DNA from: Alphaproteobacteria bacterium
Lineage (GTDB): Bacteria; Pseudomonadota; Alphaproteobacteria; UBA2966; CAIVPW01
Assembly (NCBI GenBank): GCA_947481575.1
Contig: CANKGV010000001.1
Coordinates: 186,001-250,000 of the forward strand
DNA: 64,000 nucleotides
Direction of reading: 5' to 3'
This document shows, piece after piece, positions 45,862-55,030 of the stretch. The stretch's first letter is position 1, and every line of letters begins with the position of its first letter. The translations under genes and the position numbers were made by a program. The notes beneath the pieces were generated by a model. The model had not been told where the DNA came from. It searched no databases and worked only from the letters and a program-made list of their open reading frames with translations.

Positions 45862-46977
45862 TTACACCCGCATGGGCATGAGCACGTAGAGCGCGCCGGC
45901 ATCGGTGCCATCGCGGATGATGGTCGGCGACACGGCATCGGCGAACGCGAATTCGGCCGTGGCGCCATCGATCTCGCCCAGAATCTCGATCAGGTAGCGG
46001 GCGTTGAAGCCGATCTCCAAGGCTTCGCCGCTGTAGTCGACGGCGAGTTCCTCGGTGGCGGTGGCGTTTTCCGCCGATGAGGCCGAGAGGGTCGCCTTGT
46101 CCTTGGACAGAGCGATTTTAACCGCGCGGGACTTTTCCGTGGACACGGTGGAGACGCGGTCGATGGCGGCGGCGAACGCCTTGGCATCCACTTCCAGCAT
46201 CTTGTCGTTGCCGGACGGAATGACCCGCTGGTAATCGGGGAACGTGCCGTCGATCAGCTTGGAGGTGAGCACGGCGCCATCGAAATCGGCGCGGATCTTG
46301 TTGTCGGACAGGGACAGCGCGATGTCGGTGTCGAGGTCTTCGACCAGACGCAGCAGCTCCAGCACCACTTTGCGCGGCACGATCACACCCGGCATGCCGG
46401 CGGCGCCCTTGGGCAGCGGCGATTCGACCTTGGCTAGGCGGTGGCCATCGGTGGCGACGGCGCGCAAGGAGGCCTCGCCCTTGCCGGTGGCGGCGTGCAG
46501 GTAGATGCCGGTGAGGTAGTAGCGGGTTTCCTCGGTGGAAATCGCAAACCGGGTTTTATCGAACAGGCGGCGCAGATCGGCGGCGGCCAGCGTAAAGCGG
46601 TGCGGGAATTCGCCTTCCGGCATCAGCGGGAAATCTTCGCGGCTGAGGGACGGCAGGTGGAACTTGGACCGGCCGGCGCGCACCATCAGGCGGCCATCGG
46701 CCTGGGCGGCCAATTCCACGTCGGAGCCATCGGGCAGCTTGCGCACGATGTCGTAGAGCGTTTGCGCGGGCACGGTGGTGCCGCCGGGCTGCTCCACTTC
46801 CGCATCCACCTGCTCGGCCATCCACAGATCGAGATCGGTGGCGGTGAGCGAAAGCTTGGGCCCCGAGGCGTCCAGCAGCACATTCGACAGGATCGGAATG
46901 GTGTTGCGGCGCTCGACCACGCTTTGCATGTGCCCGAGCGATTTCAGGAGGGCGGCGCGTTCAATCCGAAGCTTCAT
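45862..46977 (-). CDS. dnaN: DNA polymerase III beta clamp
   Basis: The beta clamp tethers Pol III and many repair proteins to DNA. The 371-aa protein has the three repeated clamp domains: N-terminal MKLRIERAALLKSLGHMQSV, DGHRLAKVESPLP in the centre and the C-terminal tail VLMPMRV, which lies beside the partner-binding pocket. Length is normal. It is 304 nt downstream of dnaA and 62 nt upstream of the chosen recF start. Confidence 0.97.
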   Translation of the reverse strand: MKLRIERAALLKSLGHMQSVVERRNTIPILSNVLLDASGPKLSLTATDLDLWMAEQVDAEVEQPGGTTVPAQTLYDIVRKLPDGSDVELAAQADGRLMVRAGRSKFHLPSLSREDFPLMPEGEFPHRFTLAAADLRRLFDKTRFAISTEETRYYLTGIYLHAATGKGEASLRAVATDGHRLAKVESPLPKGAAGMPGVIVPRKVVLELLRLVEDLDTDIALSLSDNKIRADFDGAVLTSKLIDGTFPDYQRVIPSGNDKMLEVDAKAFAAAIDRVSTVSTEKSRAVKIALSKDKATLSASSAENATATEELAVDYSGEALEIGFNARYLIEILGEIDGATAEFAFADAVSPTIIRDGTDAGALYVLMPMRV

Positions 46978-47281
46978 GGTCCGCGGTGTTTCTTGGGTGA
47001 AATGGGTGGCGTGCGATGGCGTAGTTCAGCGAATTGAAGTCCTGCGCCGCAACGCGCGGCCGGTTGGCGTGACCGAAAATCCGGGCTGTAGGAGGAGCTT
47101 GCGTCCGGTATTCGGCGACCGCTGGTCAGGCGGTACGGCAAGCCCCACGACCGGGATGGAAGTATAGCAGACGACGCCCGCCAAGGCATGCCTTTTCGCC
47201 CGCCGAGCGGGCGCAGAAAGCAATGCTAGTTCAATGACTTGGGACGACCCCGCGAGGGGAAATGGGCGCGCCCGGAAAGCC
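46978..47281. other. Intergenic region between dnaA and dnaN
   Basis: I see no gene here. A TATACT (read on minus, at 47161-47166) could be a -10 for dnaN, though no good -35 is spaced to it. A perfect hairpin, CGCCCGC/GCGGGCG, lies at 47197-47213 but has no T-run in the dnaA direction. I found no run of DnaA boxes of TTATCCACA type, so this does not look like the origin. Confidence 0.55.
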
Positions 47282-48652
47282 TTAGCTTTCGAGCATCCGG
47301 CGCAGGAGGTCGATGTCTTCGGACAGGGCCGGATCGGATTGGCGCAACTCTTCGATTTTGCGCACGGCGTGCATGACGGTGGTGTGGTCGCGCCCGCCGA
47401 ATTTGCGGCCGATTTCGGGGAGGCTGCGGGTGGTGAGTTGCTTGCACAGGTACATCGCGACCTGGCGCGGGCGCGCGACAGCGCGGGCGCGGCGCGGCGA
47501 GTGCATATCGCCGATGCGGACGTTGAAGTGCTCCGCCACGCGCTTCTGGATGTCTTCGATGCTGACGCGGCGGTCGTTGGCGCGTAGCAGGTCGCGCAGG
47601 ACTTCCTGGGTGGATTCCAGCGTGATCGGGCGGCCCACCAAGTTCGAATAGGCCAGGACGCGATTCAGGCCGCCCTCCAGCTCGCGCACGTTGGACGTGA
47701 TCTTGTGGGCGAGGAATTCCAACACCGGGGCCGGCACCGTGGCGCCCAACTGATCGGCCTTGGACTGCAGGATGCCGAGGCGCAGCTCGTAATCGGTGGC
47801 GTGGATGTCGGCGACCAGGCCCCAGCCCAACCGGGAGCGCATACGGTCTTCGATGTTCTCCAAGTCGCTCGGCGAGCGGTCGCTGGAGATGACGATCTGG
47901 CGGTGCAGATCGATGAGCGCGTTGAACGTGTGGAAGAACTCTTCTTGGGTCGATTCCTTGCCGGCGATGAACTGCACGTCGTCGATCATCAGCATGTCGA
48001 CGGAGCGGAACAGCTCCTTGAATTCCATGGTGCTTTTGTCGCGCAGCGCCCGGATGAATTCGTAGGTGAAGCGTTCCGCGCTCATGTAGACGACACGGCG
48101 GGTGGGGAAGCGCTTGCGGTATTGCGACGCGATGGCGTGCATCAAGTGGGTTTTGCCGAGGCCCACGCCGCCCGCCAGGTACAGCGGATTGAACGGCACG
48201 CTGTCAGCTTCGGCCACGCGCAGGGCGGCGTGGTAGGCGAGTTCGTTCGGCTTGCCGACGATGAAATTTTCGAACGTGAAGCGCGGATCGACGTCGGTTT
48301 CGGTACCGCGCTGCGGCTCGGCCGCGCCATCGGCGGATTCGGCGGCGCCGTTCGCGCCCGCGGTGGTGGGGCGGCGGCCGGCGGACATGACCGCGGCGGT
48401 GACGACCGCAACTTCAACCGATTCGATTCCAGCGTCTTCTTCGCGCCAGCAGGTGCGCATGCGGTCGGCGTAATGCTTGACCACCCAATCGCGCATGAAG
48501 CGCGTGGGGACATTGAGGCGCACCACGCAGTCCGCGACGCCGGCCAGGGTGATCGGCTTCAGCCAGCTGGAATAGGCGGCTTCACCCACCTCGGTGCGCA
48601 GGCGGGCGCGCACGCGCTCCCACTGGGCGTTGCGGTCCACGACCATCGTCAC
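47282..48652 (-). CDS. dnaA: Chromosomal replication initiator DnaA
   Basis: DnaA opens the origin and loads the helicase. The protein (about 456 aa) has domain I (SSWLKPITLAGV), a short linker rich in Ala/Gly, the AAA+ domain from FTFENFIVGKPNELAYHA with P-loop GGVGLGKTHL and Walker B MLMIDDVQFI, and the DNA-binding signature GRDHTTVMHA. GTG 48652 overlaps the rhodanese stop as GTGA and has GGGTG upstream; ATG 48646, two codons later, is equally plausible. It is apparently cotranscribed behind the rhodanese gene. Confidence 0.96.
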   Translation of the reverse strand: MTMVVDRNAQWERVRARLRTEVGEAAYSSWLKPITLAGVADCVVRLNVPTRFMRDWVVKHYADRMRTCWREEDAGIESVEVAVVTAAVMSAGRRPTTAGANGAAESADGAAEPQRGTETDVDPRFTFENFIVGKPNELAYHAALRVAEADSVPFNPLYLAGGVGLGKTHLMHAIASQYRKRFPTRRVVYMSAERFTYEFIRALRDKSTMEFKELFRSVDMLMIDDVQFIAGKESTQEEFFHTFNALIDLHRQIVISSDRSPSDLENIEDRMRSRLGWGLVADIHATDYELRLGILQSKADQLGATVPAPVLEFLAHKITSNVRELEGGLNRVLAYSNLVGRPITLESTQEVLRDLLRANDRRVSIEDIQKRVAEHFNVRIGDMHSPRRARAVARPRQVAMYLCKQLTTRSLPEIGRKFGGRDHTTVMHAVRKIEELRQSDPALSEDIDLLRRMLES

Positions 48653-49086
48653 GACTGCACCCACGGCAGGTCGGCGGCTTTCCAGCCGCTGACGGCACCA
48701 CGATGGCGGGTGGCATCGGGATCGCCTTCGAACCCACCGGCGACGTTGAAGCACTTGGTATAGCCCCGCGCGGCAATCATGGCGGCGGCGGCGGCGGAGC
48801 GGCCGCCGGAGCGGCACAGGAACAGCACCGGCGCGTCCTGGTTCGGCAGCGCCTTGGCGATCTGCTCAAGAAACTTGGGATTCATGTCGCCTTCCGGGAA
48901 GCGCTGCAGTTCGACCAGCAACGCGCGCTTGCCCAGCGAAGAGAGGTCCGGCGTGCCCACGTACGTCCACTCCGCCATCGTTCGCACATCCACCAACTGG
49001 GCGGACGGATCTTCCGACAACATCGTCCACGCCTCGGTCACCGAGACATCGCCGACATAGGCGGAGGAGCGAGAACGATCGATCAA
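48649..49086 (-). CDS. Rhodanese-domain protein upstream of dnaA
   Basis: The single-domain rhodanese (about 145 aa) has LVDVRTMAEWTYVG and the active-site loop LFLCRSGGRSAAAA with the catalytic Cys, then NVAGGFEGD. It should transfer sulfane sulfur or act as a thiol redox switch. I place the start at TTG 49086 because GAGGGG lies upstream at good spacing; no ATG or GTG nearby is as well supported. The stop overlaps dnaA. Confidence 0.82.
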   Translation of the reverse strand: MIDRSRSSAYVGDVSVTEAWTMLSEDPSAQLVDVRTMAEWTYVGTPDLSSLGKRALLVELQRFPEGDMNPKFLEQIAKALPNQDAPVLFLCRSGGRSAAAAAMIAARGYTKCFNVAGGFEGDPDATRHRGAVSGWKAADLPWVQS

Positions 49087-49228
49087 GAACCGCCCCTCTG
49101 GCGTGGCCCAACTACGGCAAACGAACGCTGACCAACCAACTCTTGCGGCACCGGACCGGCACAACCCCGGCTAAGCGAACACTGCGTTTCGACCGCAGCT
49201 TTATTGTACTTCGTCACCGCGCACCACC

Positions 49229-49258
49229 GTATTACTTGCTCTGTTGTTCGCACAACAA
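49229..49258 (-). promoter_or_regulatory. Candidate promoter with palindromic operator for rhodanese-dnaA
   Basis: On the minus strand TTGTTG (49253-49258) and TAATAC (49229-49234) are 18 nt apart. The palindrome TGTTGTTCGCACAACA (49242-49257, 6-bp arms around TCGC) covers the -35, so a bound protein would likely block initiation. The distance to the rhodanese start is about 140 nt, which is long, so the assignment is tentative. Confidence 0.4.
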
Positions 49259-49426
49259 AGGACGCCCGCACGCGCGGCAGTCAGCACATCGACCAATATT
49301 TGCTTATCCCCCCGGGGACGACTCAAAGGGTAATGGAAGCCCGGGCCGTGACGCAATGGGAAGGAATCGCGAACAGGTGTGTTTGTGACGCGTGCTTCAT
49401 GCGCAACTTGCGCGCAACAGCGCTCA

Positions 49427-49448
49427 CGCAGCGGGCACTCCCGCTGCG
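49427..49448 (-). terminator. Hairpin downstream of rpsT
   Basis: A perfect 9-bp stem, CGCAGCGGG with CCCGCTGCG and a 4-nt loop, starts 33 nt past the rpsT stop. No T-run follows on the minus strand, so it may end the rpsT transcript only with Rho or protect its 3' end. Confidence 0.4.
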
Positions 49449-49481
49449 CAAACGAACTCCAACCGGCGAAGGAACGAGTAG

Positions 49482-49748
49482 TTAGGCGGGCATCGCCTTA
49501 ACGCGCGCAGCCAAGCGCGAAACCTTGCGCGACGCTGCTGCGACGGAAACGATGCCGCGAGCGCCGCCCTTGGCCAGCTCGGGCTGGGCGGCACGCAGCG
49601 CCTCGGCGGCGGCGGTGCGGCTGCCGCCGGCGATCGCTTCTTCGACCTTGCGGACGAAGGTGCGCAGACGGCTGGTGCGAGCCGTATTGATGGACGCACG
49701 GTGGGCGTTGCGTTGGATGCGCTTCAACGCTGACTTGTGGTGCGCCAT
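49482..49748 (-). CDS. rpsT: 30S ribosomal protein S20
   Basis: S20 is a primary 16S rRNA-binding protein of the small subunit. The 88-aa basic protein starts MAHHKSALKRIQRNAHR and is entirely helical in character. A strong promoter sits about 70-100 nt upstream. Its position upstream of dnaA is common in alphaproteobacteria. Confidence 0.97.
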   Translation of the reverse strand: MAHHKSALKRIQRNAHRASINTARTSRLRTFVRKVEEAIAGGSRTAAAEALRAAQPELAKGGARGIVSVAAASRKVSRLAARVKAMPA

Positions 49749-49820
49749 GAAGACCGCTCTCTTTCGTTAGGCTTTTCGGACGAATGGGGTGTGCCAACCA
49801 GTGCAAACCCGCAGCCGCGC

Positions 49821-49849
49821 TGTATATCGGCGCTGCCGCTCCCCGTCAA
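49821..49849 (-). promoter_or_regulatory. Strong sigma70-type promoter of rpsT
   Basis: On the minus strand TTGACG (49844-49849) and TATACA (49821-49826) are exactly 17 nt apart. Each hexamer is one or two bases from consensus, which is unusually good for this GC-rich genome and fits a ribosomal protein gene. Confidence 0.75.
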
Positions 49850-49958
49850 GGCGCGGGCCCATCCGAGGTCCAAGAACCGCCAAGATGAGCGGCCATTCAC
49901 CAGGGGTAGTTGGCCGATGAGCCGGAGACCCACTTTGGGGCCGCAGAGTCCCGGTGCA

Positions 49959-50789
49959 CTACGTTTGAGTCCGCGGACAGTAGAACGTGGAGCGCGCACT
50001 CTGGACGACCCGCTGCACCCGGCACCGGGCGGTGGGAGAACAGCCGGGGCAGCGTTCGCCTTCTTTGCCGTAGACCGCCCAGCGGTGCTGGAAATAGCCG
50101 AGTTCGCCGGACGCCTGGACGTAGTTGCGAAGGCTGGACCCGCCGGCGGCGATGGCGTCGGTCAGTACTGCCTTGATGGCCTGGGCCAGCCGTTCGACCG
50201 CAGGGCCGCGCAGAGTGCCGGCGAGGCGCTCCGGCGACAATCCGGCGCGGTACAGGGCTTCGCACACGTAGATGTTGCCGAGGCCAGCGACCAACCGCTG
50301 ATCCAACAGCGCAGCTTTGAGCGGCGATTTGCGGCCCTTGAGCGCGGCCGCGAGTACGGGACCATTGAATTCGTTGCCCAAGGGTTCGGGGCCCATGTCG
50401 GCCAACAGACGATGCTGCGATGCATTGTCCGCCGTGGTCAGCGTCATCAAGCCAAAGCGGCGCGGGTCTTGGTAGGCGAGCGTGGTGCCATCGGAGAACG
50501 TGAAGACGACATGTTCGTGGAGTTCCGGCGCGCGCGGACCATCGCGCAGGATCAGCGTGCCGGACATGCCGAGGTGGACGATCAGCACCGGCCCGCCAGA
50601 AAACCGCCACAGCATGTATTTGCCGCGGCGGTCCACGCCTTCGAGACGGCGGCCTTCGAGTTGTTTGGCAAAGTCCGACGGCAGCGGAATGCGCAGATCG
50701 GGACGGCGCTGTTCGAGCCGCGTGAGGGTGAGCCCGACCACGCGGGCCAAGCCGCGGCGAACCGTTTCGACTTCGGGGAGTTCGGGCAT
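49959..50789 (-). CDS. mutM: Formamidopyrimidine-DNA glycosylase, with an altered zinc finger
   Basis: MutM (Fpg) removes 8-oxoguanine and formamidopyrimidines and cuts the backbone. The 276-aa protein begins with the catalytic [13 protein letters not shown], has the Lys in RRGKYML, the LGMSGTL block and the helix-two-turns-helix ([18 protein letters not shown]). The C-terminal finger reads [11 protein letters not shown], then [10 protein letters not shown]: the fourth zinc Cys, normally CPxC, is Thr, and the spacing between Cys pairs is larger than usual. DNA binding may be weakened or use the extra Cys. Confidence 0.93.
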   Translation of the reverse strand: MPELPEVETVRRGLARVVGLTLTRLEQRRPDLRIPLPSDFAKQLEGRRLEGVDRRGKYMLWRFSGGPVLIVHLGMSGTLILRDGPRAPELHEHVVFTFSDGTTLAYQDPRRFGLMTLTTADNASQHRLLADMGPEPLGNEFNGPVLAAALKGRKSPLKAALLDQRLVAGLGNIYVCEALYRAGLSPERLAGTLRGPAVERLAQAIKAVLTDAIAAGGSSLRNYVQASGELGYFQHRWAVYGKEGERCPGCSPTARCRVQRVVQSARSTFYCPRTQT

Positions 50790-50840
50790 GGGCGGGCGGC
50801 GAACGTAGCGCCAAATGGGTACCCGCGCTATTGTCCGGCC

Positions 50841-51644
50841 ATGAAGGCGGCGAGGCTTGAGGACCTACCGGCGTCCGAAGATCTCGCGGACTTCGGCGAC
50901 CAACGCGTTCCGCGCGGCGAAAAGGCCTCGCTGGTGCGCGCCCTGTTCAACGGGGTGGCGCCGCACTACGACCTGATGAACGACCTGATGAGCGCCGGTA
51001 TCCACCGCCAGTGGAAAGCCGCGCTGGTGGATGCCCTGAACCCCGCGCCACCGCTGAATTTGGTGGATGTGGCGGGGGGCACCGGCGACATCACGTTCCG
51101 CATTTGGGACCGCATGGCGCGGCGCTTCGATGCCGAAGCCATGGCCGCGTGCCGTTTGATCGTGTGCGACCCCAGCGACGGCATGCTGGGGGTGGGGCGC
51201 GACCGGGCACTGGACCGCGGGCTGCCGGTGGCTGCGGTGCAGTTTATCGGCGGCATGGCGGAAGCCCTGCCGCTGCCCGATACCAGCCAAGACGCCTACA
51301 CAATCTCGTTCGGCCTGCGCAACGTGACGGACATGGATGCGGGCTTGGCGGAAGCGCGCCGGGTGCTGCGTTGGGGCGGACGGTTTTTGTGCCTGGAGTT
51401 CGGCGGTCCGGTGGCGCCGGCACTGGCCGCGGCCTACGCCGTGTACTCTGACCACGTGATTCCGCGACTGGGCGGAATGGTGGCGGGACAGGAGGATTCC
51501 TACCGCTATCTGGTGGAGAGCATCCGCCGGTTCCCCGACCGCGCTGACGTGGTGGCGCGCATGGAACGCGCGGGCTTGGCCCGTGTGCACGCCCGGCCAC
51601 TGCTGGGCGGTATCGCCACGCTGTATTCGGCGTGGCGGATCTGA
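50841..51644 (+). CDS. ubiE: Ubiquinone/menaquinone C-methyltransferase UbiE
   Basis: UbiE adds the ring methyl in ubiquinone synthesis using S-adenosylmethionine. The 267-aa protein shows [18 protein letters not shown], the SAM-binding [34 protein letters not shown] and the C-terminal [16 protein letters not shown] 50841 begins the family-typical sequence. ubiB follows 12 nt downstream, as is standard. Confidence 0.96.
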   Translation: MKAARLEDLPASEDLADFGDQRVPRGEKASLVRALFNGVAPHYDLMNDLMSAGIHRQWKAALVDALNPAPPLNLVDVAGGTGDITFRIWDRMARRFDAEAMAACRLIVCDPSDGMLGVGRDRALDRGLPVAAVQFIGGMAEALPLPDTSQDAYTISFGLRNVTDMDAGLAEARRVLRWGGRFLCLEFGGPVAPALAAAYAVYSDHVIPRLGGMVAGQEDSYRYLVESIRRFPDRADVVARMERAGLARVHARPLLGGIATLYSAWRI

Positions 51645-51656
51645 CGATCTCCCCGC

Positions 51657-53207
51657 GTGCTGCGCGCATTTCGTAACCTTGGCCGGGCGATCGGGCTAGC
51701 GCGGACGCTGGCGCGCTTCGACGCCCTGTTCGTGCTGGACCGGCTGCAACTGCCGGTACCGCGCAGCATGGTGGCGCTGGTGACCGGGCGGCCAGGGACC
51801 GCTGGAAAGGGCCTGCGCCCGGGACAACGGCTCGCGGCGGCCCTGCAGGCGATGGGCCCAAGCTTTGTGAAGCTGGGGCAGTCACTATCGACCCGCGCCG
51901 ACCTGATCGGTACGGAGCTTGCCGCCGATCTGGCGGAACTGCGCGACCGCATGGCGCCGTTTCCGGCGGCGGAAGCGCGGCGCGTGATCGCCGAGCAGCT
52001 GGATCAAAGCATCGAAGAAGCGTTCGCGACGTTCGAGGACGTGCCGGTGGCGGCGGCATCGATCGCCCAGGTGCATTTCGCCACCCTGCCCGGCGGCATC
52101 GAAGTGGCGGTGAAGGTGCTGCGGCCCGGCATCGAGGATTTGTTCGCCCGCGACTTGGACCTGTTCGAGTGGCTGGCGGAAATGCTGGAGATGCTGCGGC
52201 CCGATCTGCACCGGCTGCGGCCGACCGAAGTGGTGCGAACGATCCGTGCGGCGGTGGACGCAGAATTGGACCTGCGCATGGAGGCAGCGGCGGCCACCGA
52301 AATGGCGGAGTTCTTCGCCGGCGATCCGACATTCCAAGTGGCGGACGTGGATTGGCGCCTGACCCAGCGCCGGGTAATGACGGCGGCGCGCGTGCGCGGC
52401 ACGCCGGTGGGGGACCGCGCGGCGCTGCTGGCGGCGGGGCATAACCCGGAGCGCATCGTCCGCAACCTGATCACCGCGTTCATGAAACAGGCGTTCGTGT
52501 TCGGCTTTTTCCACGCCGACCTACACCACGGCAACCTGTTCGTGGACCAGGACGACAACCTGATCGCGGTCGACTTCGGCATTACCGGGCGGCTGAACCC
52601 GGAAACCCGCGCCTATGTGGCGGAGATGCTGCTGGGCATGCTGACGGGGGACTTCCGCCGCGCGGCGGACGCGCACTTCCGCGCCGGTTACGTGCCGCGC
52701 ACCCAATCGATGGACAATTTTGCGCAAGCGCTGCGATCCATTGCGAGCCCGGTGCTGGACCGCCCGGCGCGCGAGATTTCCATCGCCCGCCTGCTGGGAC
52801 AGATGTTCGAGGTGACGGAAACCTTTGCCATGCGCACGCAGCCGCAACTGCTGCTGCTGCAAAAGACTCTGGTTGTGGTGGAAGGGCTGTGCCGCGAAGT
52901 AGCGCCGGATGCCGACCTGTGGGCGATCGCGCGCGACTGCCTGCGCGAAAGCAGCAATCTGCCGCGGGCGGCGGTGATCGCCCGGGAAGCGGTGGAGTCT
53001 TCGATGGCCGCGCTGCGGCGCATCCCCGATCTGATGCAGAAGGCGGAACTGGCGGCGGGGACGTTTACGCCCGACGGCCTGAAGCTGCACCCGGACAGCG
53101 AGGCGGCGCTGACCCGCCGCAAGCGCGGCACCAGCCCGCGGCAACTGATCATCTATGCCGTGGTGGTGGTGATCGCCCTGGTATTCTTCCTGCGGATGTA
53201 CCGCTAA
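51657..53207 (+). CDS. ubiB: Ubiquinone biosynthesis atypical kinase/ATPase UbiB
   Basis: UbiB is a membrane-associated kinase-fold ATPase needed for ubiquinone synthesis. The 516-aa protein has the KxGQ motif (FVKLGQSLSTRADLI), the Ala-rich loop AAASIAQVHFA, the catalytic block FFHADLHHGNLFV and metal motif DFGITGRL, and a C-terminal membrane helix (LIIYAVVVVIALVFFLRMY). The start is GTG 51657. It pairs with ubiE. Confidence 0.95.
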   Translation: MLRAFRNLGRAIGLARTLARFDALFVLDRLQLPVPRSMVALVTGRPGTAGKGLRPGQRLAAALQAMGPSFVKLGQSLSTRADLIGTELAADLAELRDRMAPFPAAEARRVIAEQLDQSIEEAFATFEDVPVAAASIAQVHFATLPGGIEVAVKVLRPGIEDLFARDLDLFEWLAEMLEMLRPDLHRLRPTEVVRTIRAAVDAELDLRMEAAAATEMAEFFAGDPTFQVADVDWRLTQRRVMTAARVRGTPVGDRAALLAAGHNPERIVRNLITAFMKQAFVFGFFHADLHHGNLFVDQDDNLIAVDFGITGRLNPETRAYVAEMLLGMLTGDFRRAADAHFRAGYVPRTQSMDNFAQALRSIASPVLDRPAREISIARLLGQMFEVTETFAMRTQPQLLLLQKTLVVVEGLCREVAPDADLWAIARDCLRESSNLPRAAVIAREAVESSMAALRRIPDLMQKAELAAGTFTPDGLKLHPDSEAALTRRKRGTSPRQLIIYAVVVVIALVFFLRMYR

Positions 53208-53312
53208 GCGACTGGCGGACCTGCGACAATTCCCCCGCCTTGCCCCACCGGGTTTGGCGTCCTACATTTTAAATTACACCCAAACCTGGGGAAATCTGCG
53301 GAGGCGCCGGAT

Positions 53313-54584
53313 ATGGCGGACGCTGCAAGGAACAATTCGGGCTTGGCCAAGACGGGCATCGCGGGCCGCACGATCCTGTTGGTGATCGCCGGGGGCATCG
53401 CGGCCTACAAGAGCCTGGAGACGATCCGGCGCCTGAAGGATCGCGGCGCCCGGGTGCGCTGCGTGCTGACCCAGGGCGGCGCGGAATTCGTGACGCCCCT
53501 GTCGGTACAGGCGCTGTCCGGCGAGCCGTTGTTCCAGGACCTGTTTTCCCTGACCGGCGAGGGCGAGATGGGCCACATCCGTCTGTCGCGCGAGGCGGAC
53601 CTGATCGTGGTGGCGCCGGCCACCGCCGATATCTTGGCGCGCATGGCGGCGGGTTTGGCGAACGACCTCGCGACGACAGTGCTGCTGGCGACCGACAAGC
53701 CGGTACTGGTGGCGCCGGCGATGAACGCCGCGATGTGGTCGCACCCGGCGACCCAGCGCAACGTGGCGACGCTACGCGGCGACGGGATCCAGTTCATCGG
53801 CCCGGCAGCAGGCGACTTAGCGTGCGGCGAAGTGGGCGTGGGCCGGATGGTGGAACCGGACCAGCTGGTGGCGGCGATTGCCGCGCTGTTGAGCGGAGCG
53901 GCCGGGCGCGCCGACCTGAGCGGGCGCACGGCGCTGGTGACTTCGGGGCCGACCCGGGAGGCGATCGACCCGGTGCGCTACATCGGCAATTTCTCCTCCG
54001 GCAAACAAGGCCACGCCATTGCGGCGGCGCTGGCGCGGCGTGGCGCGGCAACGACGCTGATCAGCGGGCCGAGCAGCGAGCCGGACCCGGAAGGCGTGAC
54101 CGTGCTACGCGTGGAATCGGCGCGCGAGATGCTGGCGGCGTGTACGGCGGCGCTGCCGGTGGACATCGCGGTGTGCGCAGCGGCAGTGGCGGACTGGCGC
54201 GTGGAGGCCATGACCGCCGCCAAGATCAAGAAGGGCGCCAACGCACCGGCCCTGCAATTGATCGAGAACCCGGACATTCTGGCTACGCTGGCGCGCGCCA
54301 CATTGCGGCCGCAGCTGGTGATCGGCTTTGCCGCGGAGACGGAAAGCGATCCCGAAACCCTGGTGCGGATTGCCGACGCCAAGCGCGCTAAGAAGGGCTG
54401 CGACTGGATCGTGGCCAACGACGTTTCGGCCGGCACCGGCGTGATCGGCGGCGAGCGCAATGCGGTGCATCTGGTGACGGCGGCCGGCACCGAATCGTGG
54501 GCCGCCATGGATAAGACCGCGGTGGCCGAGAAGCTCGTGGATCGGATCGCCGCGGCGGTGACGGCGGCGGCGCCCGCAGCATGA
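53313..54584 (+). CDS. coaBC: Phosphopantothenoylcysteine decarboxylase/synthetase CoaBC
   Basis: CoaBC makes 4'-phosphopantetheine for coenzyme A. The 423-aa protein has the flavin decarboxylase half with GGIAAYKSLE, the substrate clamp APAMNAAMW and the Cys flap LACGEVGVGRM, then the synthetase half from about residue 210 (LVTSGPTREAIDPVRYIGNFSSGKQG, then AAVADWR). ATG 53313 gives a 20-residue lead. It overlaps dut by 4 nt. Confidence 0.96.
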   Translation: MADAARNNSGLAKTGIAGRTILLVIAGGIAAYKSLETIRRLKDRGARVRCVLTQGGAEFVTPLSVQALSGEPLFQDLFSLTGEGEMGHIRLSREADLIVVAPATADILARMAAGLANDLATTVLLATDKPVLVAPAMNAAMWSHPATQRNVATLRGDGIQFIGPAAGDLACGEVGVGRMVEPDQLVAAIAALLSGAAGRADLSGRTALVTSGPTREAIDPVRYIGNFSSGKQGHAIAAALARRGAATTLISGPSSEPDPEGVTVLRVESAREMLAACTAALPVDIAVCAAAVADWRVEAMTAAKIKKGANAPALQLIENPDILATLARATLRPQLVIGFAAETESDPETLVRIADAKRAKKGCDWIVANDVSAGTGVIGGERNAVHLVTAAGTESWAAMDKTAVAEKLVDRIAAAVTAAAPAA

Positions 54585-55030
54585 CGGCATTGATGGTGCC
54601 GGTGGAACGCATGCCCGGATGCGAGGACCTGGAATTGCCGCACTACCGGTCGGAGGGCGCGGCGGGGCTGGACTTGCTGGCGGCGGTGACCGAGGCGGTG
54701 ATGATCGAGCCGGGGGCGCGCGCGCTGATTCCGAGCGGCATCCGCATCGCCTTGCCGGCAGGCACCGAGGGGCAGGTGCGCCCGCGCTCGGGCCTGGCGC
54801 TGCAGTACGGCGTGACGGTGCTGAATGCGCCCGGCACCATCGATTGCGACTATCGCGGCGAGGTGAAGGTGCTGCTGGCCAACTTGGGGCCGGAGATGTT
54901 TGCGGTGGAACGCGGCATGCGCGTGGCGCAGCTGGTGGTGGCCCGCGTGGAGCGCGTGACCCTGCATGAGGGTGAACCCCTGCCGGGCTCGGACCGCGGC
55001 GCCGGCGGATTTGGATCGACCGGGCGCTGA
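54581..55030 (+). CDS. dut: Deoxyuridine 5'-triphosphate nucleotidohydrolase
   Basis: Dut hydrolyses dUTP to dUMP, which keeps uracil out of DNA. All five motifs are present in the 149-aa protein: GAAGLDL, RPRSGLAL, GTIDCDYRGE, ERGMRVAQLV and the flexible C-terminal RGAGGFGSTGR. It overlaps coaBC by ATGA. The dut stop overlaps the next ATG by one base (TGATG). Confidence 0.97.
   Translation: MTALMVPVERMPGCEDLELPHYRSEGAAGLDLLAAVTEAVMIEPGARALIPSGIRIALPAGTEGQVRPRSGLALQYGVTVLNAPGTIDCDYRGEVKVLLANLGPEMFAVERGMRVAQLVVARVERVTLHEGEPLPGSDRGAGGFGSTGR

Larger units (their letters stand above)
49087..49481. other. Intergenic region upstream of the rhodanese-dnaA operon
   Basis: No gene is evident. The region holds a candidate promoter with a 16-bp palindrome (49229-49258), one weak DnaA-box-like TTATCCCCC at 49304-49312, and a 9-bp perfect hairpin (49427-49448) downstream of rpsT. 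It is relatively AT-rich around 49195-49330, as expected for a promoter region. Confidence 0.55.

Noticed and set aside
47197-47213. Rho-independent terminator after dnaA
   Set aside because: The hairpin is perfect but is followed by AAAA, not a T-run, in the dnaA direction.
46978-47281. oriC between dnaA and dnaN
   Set aside because: There is no cluster of TTATCCACA-like boxes and no long AT-rich stretch; alphaproteobacterial origins are often elsewhere.
49300-49315. DnaA box at 49304
   Set aside because: TTATCCCCC matches only seven of nine bases and stands alone.
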